Shown piece by piece: positions 28,173 through 35,995 of a DNA stretch of 64,000 nucleotides (the first letter of the stretch is position 1; each line of letters begins with the position of its first letter). Location: assembly GCF_019857185.1 (NCBI RefSeq), contig NZ_JAHWXP010000003.1:525501-589500 (forward strand), given 5' to 3'. The stretch is from Alteriqipengyuania abyssalis. Lineage in GTDB: Bacteria; Pseudomonadota; Alphaproteobacteria; Sphingomonadales; Sphingomonadaceae. Under the pieces are notes generated by a model. It was not told the DNA's origin. It did not search any database and saw only the letters and a list, made by a program, of their open reading frames with translations. The position numbers were made by a program, and so were the translations under genes.

Positions 28173-29747
28173 TCAGAATCCCAGATAGATGAACGGCGGA
28201 AGACGGCTGACGTAATAGAGCGTGGCGAGCAAGGCCCCCGCCATGATCCCGCCCCAGATTATGTTGGGGGCCCACTTGATCCGCGCCAGCAGGTTGCGGT
28301 TGGCCGGGTAGGTCCAGGTAAACAGCCCCGGCTTGTGATCGCGCGCCAGTTCGTAGGCATTGGGCAGGAACCAGCAGAAGCCGAGAATGGCGAAGACCAG
28401 CGCCAACTCGCCGAAGTCGCGCAGGCCGACCCGATCGAGGGGGAGCGCCTGCTGGCCGAACATGGCGCCCACCAGATGACTCCAAGTGGTGACGCTTTCG
28501 GACCGGAACAGCGCGAAACACAGCACCATCGGCACGGTGAAGGCGACCCGGCCGATGATGTTGCGCGCGGTCTCGCTGGAGCGTGATTTCCACGTGCGCC
28601 AGGCCGACGTCTTCTTCGCCTCGGTCTCCAGCACGTACCACAGGCCGTGCAGCAGGCCGAACAGCACGAAGGTCATCGTCGCGCCGTGCCACAGCGCGAT
28701 CACCTCGAAATTGACCAGCAGCGGAAGCCAGATCAGCGGGAACCGGGCGAGCGGCTTCCACTTGATGTGCCGGGCCGCGAACCGCGCGCCGAACAGCGAC
28801 AGCGGCGTGTACATGAACAGCGCGATCACGCGGGTCAGCGTGATGTGCCAGCGGCGATAGAAGTCGCCGATCGAGTTCGCCTTGAGCGGCGAGGCGAAGT
28901 TGATCGGCAGGATGATGCCGAGGATACGCGCCGAGCCGAGCGCCATGTCGCTATAGCCCGAAAAGTCGAAATAGAGCTGCGCGTAGTAGCCGAGCGCAGC
29001 GGTCCACGCGTCGATCAGATTGGGTTCGCCGCCCACCGCAACCATGTCGAACACGGGGTCGACATAGCGCGCGATATTGTCCGCGATCAGAACCTTCTTG
29101 AACAGACCGACGATGATCAGGAACAGGCCGACTTCGATATTGATGCGCACCAGTCGCCCGAAATCGGCGCTCCGGACCTGCGGCGCGAACTCCTTCAGAT
29201 AGACGATCGGGCCGATCACCAGCTGGGGAAAGAAGGCGATGAAGGCGGCGTAGCGCACGAAGCCGCGCGCCCGTCCGCGCGCGCCGCGCTCCGTCCCGAG
29301 ATAGTCCATCACCTCGCGGTCGCGCCGATACGCGTCGAGCAGGAAGACCGCCTGCTGGAAGGTGTAGAAGGAAATGCCAACCGGGATCGCCACCAGCCCG
29401 GCGTTGAAAGCGGCCGAGCTTTCCGCGTAATTCAGGAAGAAGAACGAGTATTTGAACCAGATCAGCGCACCGAAATTGAACGCGATGCCAGCCCAGAAGA
29501 TCGCCCTTCGCATCCGGCTTCTGTCGTCGCCCAGATGGATCAGCGACTGCGACGCGGCCCAGTTCACCAGGATGCTGGCCAGCATCATGATCAGATAGTC
29601 GACGCCCCAGCCGACGTAGAATGCGCAGGAGGCGATGAAAAGGAAGGCCAGCGCCCACTCGACCCCGAAGCGCGAGCGCACGCCTGCGCACACGAACGCG
29701 ACGATCGGCAGGAACAGGAAAAGATAGGCCGGGTCAGTAAACAGCAC
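28173..29747 (-). CDS. MBOAT family O-acyltransferase (AlgI/DltB-like)
   Basis: A 524-aa protein with about 11 TM segments. MBOAT markers: YFDFSGYSDMALGSARILGI, FYRRWHITLTR, and the catalytic His in VIALWHGATMTF followed by LFGLLHGLWYVLE. The family moves acyl groups from the cytosol to extracytoplasmic polymers. It is the first gene of the operon. A TATAAT box lies about 290 bases upstream (30037-30042, minus). Confidence 0.9.
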   Translation of the reverse strand: MLFTDPAYLFLFLPIVAFVCAGVRSRFGVEWALAFLFIASCAFYVGWGVDYLIMMLASILVNWAASQSLIHLGDDRSRMRRAIFWAGIAFNFGALIWFKYSFFFLNYAESSAAFNAGLVAIPVGISFYTFQQAVFLLDAYRRDREVMDYLGTERGARGRARGFVRYAAFIAFFPQLVIGPIVYLKEFAPQVRSADFGRLVRINIEVGLFLIIVGLFKKVLIADNIARYVDPVFDMVAVGGEPNLIDAWTAALGYYAQLYFDFSGYSDMALGSARILGIILPINFASPLKANSIGDFYRRWHITLTRVIALFMYTPLSLFGARFAARHIKWKPLARFPLIWLPLLVNFEVIALWHGATMTFVLFGLLHGLWYVLETEAKKTSAWRTWKSRSSETARNIIGRVAFTVPMVLCFALFRSESVTTWSHLVGAMFGQQALPLDRVGLRDFGELALVFAILGFCWFLPNAYELARDHKPGLFTWTYPANRNLLARIKWAPNIIWGGIMAGALLATLYYVSRLPPFIYLGF

Positions 29748-30199
29748 TGTCAGCAGCCTTTTCGAACCCCGGCGCGCCTCGCCAGCCCGGATGGGCCGGA
29801 CCGGTGTAGGGAGGATGGGGGATCAACGCAAAGCACTCGCTTCCCCCCTGGCCTGCCCGCTGCGATCACCCAGCTTGCATCAGGCCGTCGGCGAAAAATC
29901 CCGCGCGCACCAGTAGATACGGCGGCGGATTCGTCAAGCGGCGCGGTGGCGGCCGCGCCCGATCAAGCGACGCGGGCTTGTTGAAGCGGGACATCGAAAC
30001 ACCGGGGGAACGCTCAAAAATGAAGCGTCCCGGTCCATTATATACCCGGACGAATTCCCTCGCGATATACGCAACGATGCCCCTTACTTCCCCAAAAGGC
30101 GCGTCTTATCCATGCCGTCTCTATTTTCTTGTTTATTTATTACCACATGGTACCGTCAGCTGCGCCGGATAATCCTGTCCTCCGCTTTCCGGAGGAAAC
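29748..30199. other. Gene-free region between MBOAT operon and small membrane gene
   Basis: The 452 bases have no convincing ORF. On the minus strand there is TATAAT at 30037-30042 (tatataatggacc) without a TTGACA-like -35; it could start the MBOAT operon with a long leader. The right end (30110-30177) is AT-rich and probably holds the promoter of the small membrane gene. Confidence 0.5.
30178..30196 (+). promoter_or_regulatory. Hairpin that sequesters the Shine-Dalgarno of the small membrane gene
   Basis: The stem TCCTCCG / CGGAGGA has a CTTTC loop and ends 3 bases before the ATG at 30200. The right arm contains the GGAGG ribosome site, so the stem must open for translation. It could be an RNA thermometer or a target of an RNA-binding factor; the 7-bp stem may also melt easily. 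Confidence 0.5.
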
Positions 30200-30319
30200 A
30201 TGGAAACCCGCCTTGTAATTGCCTATTCGATTATCGCGCTTCTGATTTTATCGGCCGCGCTCGGCATCGTTGCCTACAGGCGAGATCGCAAACGTAAACG
30301 CAAGGACCGCTGGCGCTAG
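30200..30319 (+). CDS. Small single-pass membrane protein
   Basis: A 39-aa ORF: METRLVIAYSIIALLILSAA, continuing into a TM helix, then a highly basic tail (YRRDRKRKRKDRWR). A perfect GGAGG lies 5 bases before the ATG. The topology (hydrophobic, then positively charged cytosolic tail) is that of many bacterial small membrane proteins. The function is unknown. Confidence 0.65.
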   Translation: METRLVIAYSIIALLILSAALGIVAYRRDRKRKRKDRWR

Positions 30320-30320
30320 A

Positions 30321-30428
30321 ATGCGAGCCAGGATCAAAATCCGCGTCGACGAAAAGGCTCTGCAACGAGACCAGAAAAATATTGCCGACAGCCGCTCAAA
30401 TGCAAAAGCCGGTCCTGCGCCATTGTAA
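30321..30428 (+). CDS. Possible small coupled ORF (35 aa)
   Basis: The ATG comes one base after the stop of the small membrane gene (TAG-A-ATG), so it could be translated by re-initiation. The product would be MRARIKIRVDEKALQRDQKN followed by 15 residues, basic and hydrophilic. It has no ribosome site of its own and no known relatives. It is a weak call. Confidence 0.3.
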   Translation: MRARIKIRVDEKALQRDQKNIADSRSNAKAGPAPL

Positions 30429-30450
30429 TTTTCTCACATGTCGCTATATT
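30423..30450 (+). promoter_or_regulatory. Likely infA promoter
   Basis: TTGTAA (30423-30428) and TATATT (30445-30450) are separated by 16 bases, in an AT-rich patch about 150 bases upstream of the infA start. Confidence 0.45.
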
Positions 30451-30597
30451 GATCTTGCCTGACGTCGTTTGCGACGGATTGTTACCGCCGAGATATGCGC
30501 CTCAGCGCAAGTTCGGCACCAATTCCTTTTCACACACCACGGCTCCGTGACGGAATACGTCCGCACGGATGATTTTACGTACGCTAAGGACTATGGT

Positions 30598-30864
30598 TTG
30601 GCGAAAGAAGAGCTCATCACGATGGAAGGCGCAATCGACGAGATCCTGCCGGACGGACGTTTCGGCGTCACCCTCGATAATGAGCACCGCATCATCTGCT
30701 ACACTGCTGGCAAGATGCGTCGCTACCGTATCCGATCGGTCGTTGGAGACCGCGTACATGTCGAAATGACGCCCTACGATCTGAGCAAAGGCCGGATCGT
30801 CTTCCGCGAGCGCACACCCGGGCAAGGGCCCGCCGGTGCGCGCAGCCGTGGCGGCAGGCGCTGA
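30598..30864 (+). CDS. infA: Translation initiation factor IF-1, divergent paralogue
   Basis: An 88-aa OB-fold protein that assists start-site selection on the 30S subunit. Family blocks: [51 protein letters not shown]. Homology begins at a TTG codon (30598) with aagga 8 bases upstream, so TTG is the likely start. Canonical IF-1 has 72 residues and ends near TYR; this one has 16 extra basic residues ([17 protein letters not shown]) and several changed positions. It is probably a second, specialised copy. Confidence 0.88.
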   Translation: MAKEELITMEGAIDEILPDGRFGVTLDNEHRIICYTAGKMRRYRIRSVVGDRVHVEMTPYDLSKGRIVFRERTPGQGPAGARSRGGRR

Positions 30865-30910
30865 CAATACCAGAAGGCGGCGGGAAAATATCCGCCGGAC
30901 ATACTTACAA

Positions 30911-31063
30911 ATGAATATCTCGAATACGCGCGGCACGCCGCGCACCAAGCTTTCGCTGCGCTATGGCGCAGTCCACGCACGGGCACTCACGAGCAAGGCC
31001 CCGACGCCCGCAACCATCCCGACCCCCGAGTTGAAAAAGATCGTCGCGACGATGGTCGATTGA
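30911..31063 (+). CDS. Small hypothetical protein (50 aa)
   Basis: The frame MNISNTRGTPRTKLSLRYGA continues for 50 residues and ends in LKKIVATMVD. It lies 46 bases after infA and ends before a strong terminator, so it probably belongs to the infA transcript. No good Shine-Dalgarno is visible. The protein is basic and Thr/Pro-rich, with no recognised domain. Confidence 0.5.
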   Translation: MNISNTRGTPRTKLSLRYGAVHARALTSKAPTPATIPTPELKKIVATMVD

Positions 31064-31116
31064 GACCCGTCCGACCGACGCGAGCGCTGCGGGTGCTTGC
31101 ACCCCGGACATGATGA

Positions 31117-31159
31117 AAGGCCTCCACCCTGTTCCAAGGGGCGGAGGCCTCTTTTTTTT
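31117..31159 (+). terminator. Rho-independent terminator after infA unit
   Basis: The stem aggcctcc / ggaggcct is followed by c and eight T on the plus strand. It ends the infA transcript before the convergent sigma-factor gene. Confidence 0.9.
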
Positions 31160-31206
31160 GGAAAGGTGAGCTTTACGCCATCGCCCGGCGCCCGACGGCG
31201 CCATGC

Positions 31207-31941
31207 TCAGGCAGACAGCCCACCAGACTGGTGCCGTGCCGGAATGACCGGAAGACCGCGGACTGCCACCCGATCGGTCGAGGGTTCGGCCGGAACGGTG
31301 ACGGTGATCGTCCGGTTGTGCGGCTGGTTCATGGCCGGCAGCATGCCGACAGGGGCCGGCGTCGTTGCAGGACGCTTCGTCGCGGCGGGTTCGACCTGAA
31401 TCCCGGCCTGCTCGGCAAGCATGGCGAAGCGGGGATCGGTCTGCACCAGCTGCGCCATGTGCTTGCCAGCGCGGCGGACGATCTGGCGGATCCGTTCACG
31501 GGTCAGGCTGGTGTCGATGCTGAGCGCCAGCTTGGTGTCACCCGAGAACATGCTGCGCTCGATGATGGCGCGATCGCGCTCCAGCCGTTCGTGCAGCTTT
31601 TCCAGTTCCACCGGATCGGGGCCAGCCATGTGAGCACGAAAGCTCGCGGGCAGATCGGGGCGGGAGTCGCGGATATCCTGGGCGGGCCGGCGAGTCCGGG
31701 CGCGCTTGCGCAGCTGTTCGACCCCTGCCTTGCGCTCTGCTTCGATATAGGCGTCGACCAGAGCGACACAGGCCTGATTGGCGAGATATTCCGAGGCGGA
31801 GCTCTCGGTCCGCTCCAGCGCCGCTTCGTCCTCGATCAGCGCTTCGAGGCTGGTTTCCTCGCCATCGTCGGAGGTCGTGCCGGTGGTCAGGGCGATCGTC
31901 ACCGCTTCCACCTTGCGGGCGGACGGGCGCTGATCGGTCAT
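31207..31941 (-). CDS. Sigma-70 family factor, C-terminal segment (region 4) after amber codon
   Basis: A 244-residue open frame from the first ATG after the amber codon at 31978-31980, in the same frame as the upstream piece. Residues about 135-165 (LALSIDTSLTRERIRQIVRR) are a sigma region 4.2 helix-turn-helix. The middle is acidic and helical, and the last 70 residues are a Pro/Thr-rich tail. No ribosome site precedes this ATG, and the 12 codons between the amber codon and the ATG (IRGELQSLRFRL) still look like region 2.4. It therefore reads as the second half of one gene. Confidence 0.7.
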   Translation of the reverse strand: MTDQRPSARKVEAVTIALTTGTTSDDGEETSLEALIEDEAALERTESSASEYLANQACVALVDAYIEAERKAGVEQLRKRARTRRPAQDIRDSRPDLPASFRAHMAGPDPVELEKLHERLERDRAIIERSMFSGDTKLALSIDTSLTRERIRQIVRRAGKHMAQLVQTDPRFAMLAEQAGIQVEPAATKRPATTPAPVGMLPAMNQPHNRTITVTVPAEPSTDRVAVRGLPVIPARHQSGGLSA

Positions 31942-31977
31942 CAGGCGGAAGCGCAGGCTCTGCAGCTCGCCACGGAT

Positions 31978-31980
31978 CTA
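31978..31980 (-). other. In-frame amber codon inside the sigma-factor gene
   Basis: The minus-strand codons read ...TTC CTC AAC TGG TAG ATC CGT GGC... A CAG (Gln) at this site would restore a continuous 350-aa factor; the change is a single C-to-T transition. It could be a real stop, a readthrough codon or a base-calling error. Confidence 0.85.
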
Positions 31981-32259
31981 CCAGTTGAGGAAGGTGGTGA
32001 ACTTGGCCTTGGTCGGGTCATAGGCCTCGATCGCGCGGTGGACTGCAATCGCGCAGACCTGCTCGGCGTCTTCGTAATGAGCAGCCAGGCCGTATTGGCG
32101 GATGAAGTGCCGAATACGCGGCGCTGCGATCTTGAGAATTCTGACAAAAGCGCGGTCGATATTTGCGCGCTGACGAGCGGACCCACGCGATCCGTCCGAA
32201 TTCATGTTAGCAATAACTTCCGCTACCGCGACTTCCAGTGCTTCAGTACTTTTCGACAT
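31978..32259 (-). CDS. Sigma-70 family factor, N-terminal segment (region 2) ending at amber codon
   Basis: A 93-aa frame: MSKSTEALEVAVAEVIANMN, then region 2 from about residue 44 (HFIRQYGLAAHYEDAEQ, AYDPTKAKFTTFLNW), then TAG. Sigma region 2.3-2.4 normally continues through this helix, which reads and melts the -10 box. The ATG at 32259 has aaggggag 11 bases upstream. Cutting here should abolish promoter recognition unless the amber codon is read through, or unless a separate region 4 protein pairs with it. It lies directly after the flagellar muramidase gene, 271 bases away. Confidence 0.7.
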   Translation of the reverse strand: MSKSTEALEVAVAEVIANMNSDGSRGSARQRANIDRAFVRILKIAAPRIRHFIRQYGLAAHYEDAEQVCAIAVHRAIEAYDPTKAKFTTFLNW

Positions 32260-32530
32260 GAGTAAGCTCCCCTTACGTCAAATGCTGTCTTGTGACGATC
32301 AAGGGATAGTAGGGAGCCTATAAACGACCTCTTTCTTGGCGGTTCCGGTTTTCTCCTTTAAGGAACCATACCGAACTCGGCTTCAGTACTTTTACGGAAG
32401 GCCCGCTATGGGCATGCCCGGAAGACTTCGGGCCCCCTCCCGGGGCGCATCGCAGGCCACCGGGGCGGGCAGGTTTTCCCGGCAAATCAGGCATTCTGCG
32501 GATTATCGGCAGTCCGTCTGTCTGTCTGGA

Positions 32531-33610
32531 TCAGCTGCTGGCCGCCTGCGGCAGGGCGGCAAAACGATCGGGCCGGATCTTGCGGGCGATGTAGCTGTTG
32601 AGCCAGTCACGATGCGCCGCGGACGCATCTCCGGTACGCGCGATCCGCTCGCGCGCCGATGTCGCACCAATCTGCGCCTTCAGGAGGACGCTCGCACGGC
32701 CCTCGCCCAGCCCGCCCTTGAGGTAACGGATCGCATCGCCCGGCCCCAGGTGGTGACCGAGATAGGCAATCCGGGCGAGCGCCTGAGGATCGTCCCCGGT
32801 CCTGACGCCCGACCTGCGAATGGTCGCGATATTCGATGTGGCATAGTCGGCGATGCTGTTGATCGACGCGGTGGCGTCGTAACGCAGCGCGAGCAGCGAT
32901 CCGCGCGCCGCCGGAGCGACCCGGCCGCTCTCGGTCAGCCAGCCCCTCTGCTTCGCCACGTCATGCAGCCAGGTGCCCGGCTTTTGCGCCATGCCGATCC
33001 ACGTGCCGGAAAGGAACTGGCCCAGCCCCGCCGCACTGGAACGCGGATTGCGCGACAGCAGGTTCCAGCTGCCATCGGGGCGCTTTGCCGCTTCGGCATC
33101 GATGATCGCGGCGAGCGTGGTCGCGGGCAGCCCGCTGCGCTCGGCGGCGCTTTGCAGCGTTGCGGCGTAGCCCGAATTGGCCCCCAGGCTGCCAAGCGGG
33201 CCAATGCCCGAACCCTCCTTGATGGCGGGGCTCGCGGGTGCCGGCGCATCGAATCCCAGCCCGGGCTTGGTCACCGCCGGGGTGATGGTTTCGACGGCGA
33301 TCTCGGGCTTTACCTCGGGGCGGCGGATGCCGTCGACTCCGATCCCGGGCCTTGCAGGAGCGCCGGGCATCGCTTCGAGAACGCGCGCGAGCGCGCCTGC
33401 ATCCTGCCCGTTGCCGAGCAGATCCCACATCCCCCCGGCGGGGAGCATCCCGACGCCGTGCCGACACGGCCCCTGCGCGCCCGACTTATCGTCCTGCGCA
33501 CCGCCGATGGCCGCCTGCCACAGGCGGTCGGTCATCTCGGAACGGGCCTGCGTATAGATGACGCGTGCCCGGTCCTGCGGGGAAAGCGATTCGAGTCCTA
33601 CCTGCTGCAT
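32531..33610 (-). CDS. Flagellar-cluster lytic transglycosylase/muramidase-like protein
   Basis: A 359-aa protein. The C-terminal half is lysozyme-like: SAAERSGLPATTLAAIIDAE (catalytic Glu candidate), SSAAGLGQFLSGTWIGM (AAGLGQF is the typical SLT block), and AYLGHHLGPGDA. The N-terminal 130 residues carry a low-complexity linker. It is 6 bases downstream of fliJ, so it belongs to flbT-fliI-fliJ. It could open peptidoglycan for the rod, replacing the muramidase half of FlgJ. No signal peptide is obvious, so export may use the flagellar apparatus. Confidence 0.78.
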   Translation of the reverse strand: MQQVGLESLSPQDRARVIYTQARSEMTDRLWQAAIGGAQDDKSGAQGPCRHGVGMLPAGGMWDLLGNGQDAGALARVLEAMPGAPARPGIGVDGIRRPEVKPEIAVETITPAVTKPGLGFDAPAPASPAIKEGSGIGPLGSLGANSGYAATLQSAAERSGLPATTLAAIIDAEAAKRPDGSWNLLSRNPRSSAAGLGQFLSGTWIGMAQKPGTWLHDVAKQRGWLTESGRVAPAARGSLLALRYDATASINSIADYATSNIATIRRSGVRTGDDPQALARIAYLGHHLGPGDAIRYLKGGLGEGRASVLLKAQIGATSARERIARTGDASAAHRDWLNSYIARKIRPDRFAALPQAASS

Positions 33611-33616
33611 CGCGCG

Positions 33617-34069
33617 TCACCGGGGCGGAAGCTGGAGGACCGTGAGGGCAGCCGTGGCACGCGGTGCTGGGACCGCACGCGCCGCGCACAGGTCGTCCGC
33701 CTCGCGCTGTTCCGCGCGCGATTGCTGCCGCCGATGGTCGGTGCGAAACGCCTCTGCGGCATTTTCCAGCACGTGCTGCGAGCCATAGGCGTCGATCGCT
33801 TCGCGGCGCAGGCGACCGATCTGTTCCGATACCACGACGCGCTGCGCCACCAGATCCGCCTGCTGCGCCATCCTGCGGCGGACGAAGGCCTCGGCAGACG
33901 AGGCCCAGCTCTGCGCGCAAACTTCGTACTCGCGCGCCAGCTCTTCCTCCAGCGCGCGGCTCTGCTGGTCGATCTCCGTGAGCCGGGTCGTTTCCATGTG
34001 AATGGCGATGCGGGTGCGGTCGATTTCCCGCCGCCGCATCCGCAGGACGGTGTCGAAGGGCGTCTTCAT
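33617..34069 (-). CDS. fliJ: Flagellar export chaperone FliJ
   Basis: A 150-aa, almost entirely coiled-coil protein starting MKTPFDTVLRMRRREIDRTR, as is usual for FliJ, the stalk-like partner of the FliI ATPase. Sequence conservation is low. The call rests on length, heptad pattern and the 4-base overlap with fliI. Confidence 0.85.
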   Translation of the reverse strand: MKTPFDTVLRMRRREIDRTRIAIHMETTRLTEIDQQSRALEEELAREYEVCAQSWASSAEAFVRRRMAQQADLVAQRVVVSEQIGRLRREAIDAYGSQHVLENAAEAFRTDHRRQQSRAEQREADDLCAARAVPAPRATAALTVLQLPPR

Positions 34070-35394
34070 TGCGAAGTCTCCGTCATCAGTTCGGCGAGCC
34101 GGGCGAAGCTGTGGGCCACCGATCCGCGATCGTCCTTGCGCTGCTTCAGCAGATCCTCGATCGCCGGGGCGAGGCGGATTGCTTCGTCCACCTCGGCATC
34201 CGAGCCGGTCTTGTAGGCACCCAGCCGGACGAGCTCTTCCATGTCGGCATAGTTGGAAAGGTGCCTCAGCGCCGCGAGGCGCAGCCGGTTCTCCTCCTCC
34301 TCGTGGCAGTCGGGCAGCATGCGCGAGACCGATTTGAGGATGTCGATCGCAGGGAAGCGGCCACGCTCGGCAATCTTGCGCGACATGACGATGTGCCCAT
34401 CCAGAATGCCGCGCACCGCGTCGGCGATCGGCTCGTCGTGATCGTCACCGTCGACCAGCACGCTGAACAGACCCGTGATCGATCCCTGTCCGGGCCCACC
34501 CGGCCCCGCCCGTTCGAGCAGGCGCGGCAGTTCGGCAAAGACGGTGGGCGTATATCCCTTGGTCGCAGGGGGCTCGCCATTGGCAAGGCCGATCTCGCGC
34601 TGCGCCATCGCAAAGCGGGTGACCGAATCCATCAGGCACATAACGTCGCGCCCGGCGTCGCGGAAATGCTCCGCGATGGCGAGCGTGGTCCACGCCGCCT
34701 GTCGGCGCATGAGGGCCGGTGAATCGGAGGTCGCGACGACAACGACGCTGCGCGCCAGCCCTTCCGGCCCCAGATCGTCCTCGATGAATTCCTGAACTTC
34801 GCGGCCACGCTCGCCGATCAGGCCGATCACCGCGATATCGGTCTCGACCCAGCGCGCCAGCATCGATAGCAGGGTCGACTTGCCCACGCCCGAGCCTGCG
34901 AACAGGCCGAGCCGCTGGCCCCGGCAAAGCGGCGCGAACAGGTCGAGCGAGCGGACCCCCGTTTCCAGCCTGCGCCCCACGCGGGTGCGGTTGGCAGCGG
35001 CAGGCGGGTCGGCCTTGAACAGACGCGGTTCCGGGCCGACGGGCAGCGGCCCCTTGTTGTCGATGGGCCGCCCCAGCCCGTCCACCACCCGGCCCAGCCA
35101 CTGGTCCGTCGGACGCAGCACCGACTGGCCCTGCAACAGGTCCGCGCGGGTTCCGGTGGCGATCCCGTGCGGATCGTTGAACGACAGGCAGTGAGCGGTC
35201 TCCCGGTCGAGTCCGGTGACCTCCGCATCCACGGTTCCGCCCTCGCACTCGATCGCGATACGCGACCCGATGCGGGCGGAGCCGAGCAGACCATCGATCT
35301 CGATCAGTGCGCCGCGGACTGCGGCGACGGAACCGAAGTGCCGATCGGTCGGAAACGCGCGGATCGCCCGCGCGGCGGAGGCCAGCGTCTGCAT
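34066..35394 (-). CDS. fliI: Flagellar protein export ATPase FliI
   Basis: A 442-aa F1-beta-like ATPase that powers substrate entry into the export gate. Walker A is GLFAGSGVGKSTLL (about residues 167-180). VIGLIGERGREVQEF and the Walker B region CLMDSVTRFAMAQREIGL are intact, as is the GYTPTVFAELPRLLERAG block. It lies between flbT (10-base gap) and fliJ (overlap). Confidence 0.95.
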   Translation of the reverse strand: MQTLASAARAIRAFPTDRHFGSVAAVRGALIEIDGLLGSARIGSRIAIECEGGTVDAEVTGLDRETAHCLSFNDPHGIATGTRADLLQGQSVLRPTDQWLGRVVDGLGRPIDNKGPLPVGPEPRLFKADPPAAANRTRVGRRLETGVRSLDLFAPLCRGQRLGLFAGSGVGKSTLLSMLARWVETDIAVIGLIGERGREVQEFIEDDLGPEGLARSVVVVATSDSPALMRRQAAWTTLAIAEHFRDAGRDVMCLMDSVTRFAMAQREIGLANGEPPATKGYTPTVFAELPRLLERAGPGGPGQGSITGLFSVLVDGDDHDEPIADAVRGILDGHIVMSRKIAERGRFPAIDILKSVSRMLPDCHEEEENRLRLAALRHLSNYADMEELVRLGAYKTGSDAEVDEAIRLAPAIEDLLKQRKDDRGSVAHSFARLAELMTETSQ

Positions 35395-35404
35395 GGCGAA
35401 GGGA

Positions 35405-35836
35405 TCAGGCCGCGTTGGCCGCTTGCGCGGTTTCGGTCTCTTCGACCGGGGCGAAACGGGCCAGCGCCTGGGCTTCGTAGGCGATCAGCGCGCGGCAATC
35501 GTTGAGCGCGCGATAGAAATCGCAATAGGCGACGCTGCGCGCGAACGAGACGCAGTGCGCCTTTGCCTCGGGCGCTTCCACCGCTTCGACGAAATCTTCG
35601 AACAGCGACAGGATGCGGCCCTGATACTGGGTCAGGTTGGCCGGATCGAGATAGGCCATCATGCACGCGAAATAGAGCCGCCGGGCCGGCGTGTTCGCTT
35701 CTGCGGGCGACATGACGTCGCGCCCGCGCAGGATTGCCGCAGCGTTCTCGACAACGATCTCTGCGCGACCGGTCGAGCGCAGCACCGCACCGTTGATGAC
35801 GACCTTTTCGCCTTCGCGAAGAGTAATGTGGAGCAT
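35405..35836 (-). CDS. flbT: Flagellar biosynthesis repressor FlbT
   Basis: A 143-aa protein. FlbT is an alphaproteobacterial RNA-binding regulator; in Caulobacter it binds the flagellin mRNA leader and represses translation until the hook is complete. Visible family blocks: LREGEKVVINGAVLRSTGRA and PARRLYFACMMAYLDP. It is the first gene of flbT-fliI-fliJ-muramidase. Its usual partner flaF is not next to it here. Confidence 0.92.
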   Translation of the reverse strand: MLHITLREGEKVVINGAVLRSTGRAEIVVENAAAILRGRDVMSPAEANTPARRLYFACMMAYLDPANLTQYQGRILSLFEDFVEAVEAPEAKAHCVSFARSVAYCDFYRALNDCRALIAYEAQALARFAPVEETETAQAANAA

Positions 35837-35863
35837 CTCATGTCCCTTCTGACTGATGGGACC

Positions 35864-35869
35864 ATTATA
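35864..35869 (-). promoter_or_regulatory. TATAAT element upstream of flbT operon
   Basis: On the minus strand: ccctcTATAATggtccc, 28 bases before the flbT ATG. There is no TTGACA-like hexamer 16-18 bases upstream. The same element recurs before other flagellar operons. Confidence 0.6.
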
Positions 35870-35941
35870 GAGGGGTGCGAGTGGTGCCGGTGGCGGGGCG
35901 GAAAAAATTGCCTGCTTTTGGGTTTGCCCGTGCCGCTCTCC

Positions 35942-35947
35942 TACAAT
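35942..35947 (+). promoter_or_regulatory. TACAAT element upstream of flgE
   Basis: The plus strand reads cctTACAATgctcttg when aligned (ctcctacaatgctcttg), 49 bases before the GTG of flgE. It shares CCTA(C/T)AATGCTCTT with the fliK element at 53018-53023. Confidence 0.55.
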
Positions 35948-35995
35948 GCTCTTGTGACCGGGCGCGCGTGCCCGCCAAGCAGGAGTTGCAATTCA

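Noticed and set aside
32503-32510. GCCGATAA (sigma-28 type -10) on the minus strand before the sigma gene
   Set aside because: There is no TAAA-like -35 at the right distance, and it lies about 245 bases before the sigma ATG at the 3' end of the muramidase gene; chance match is likely.
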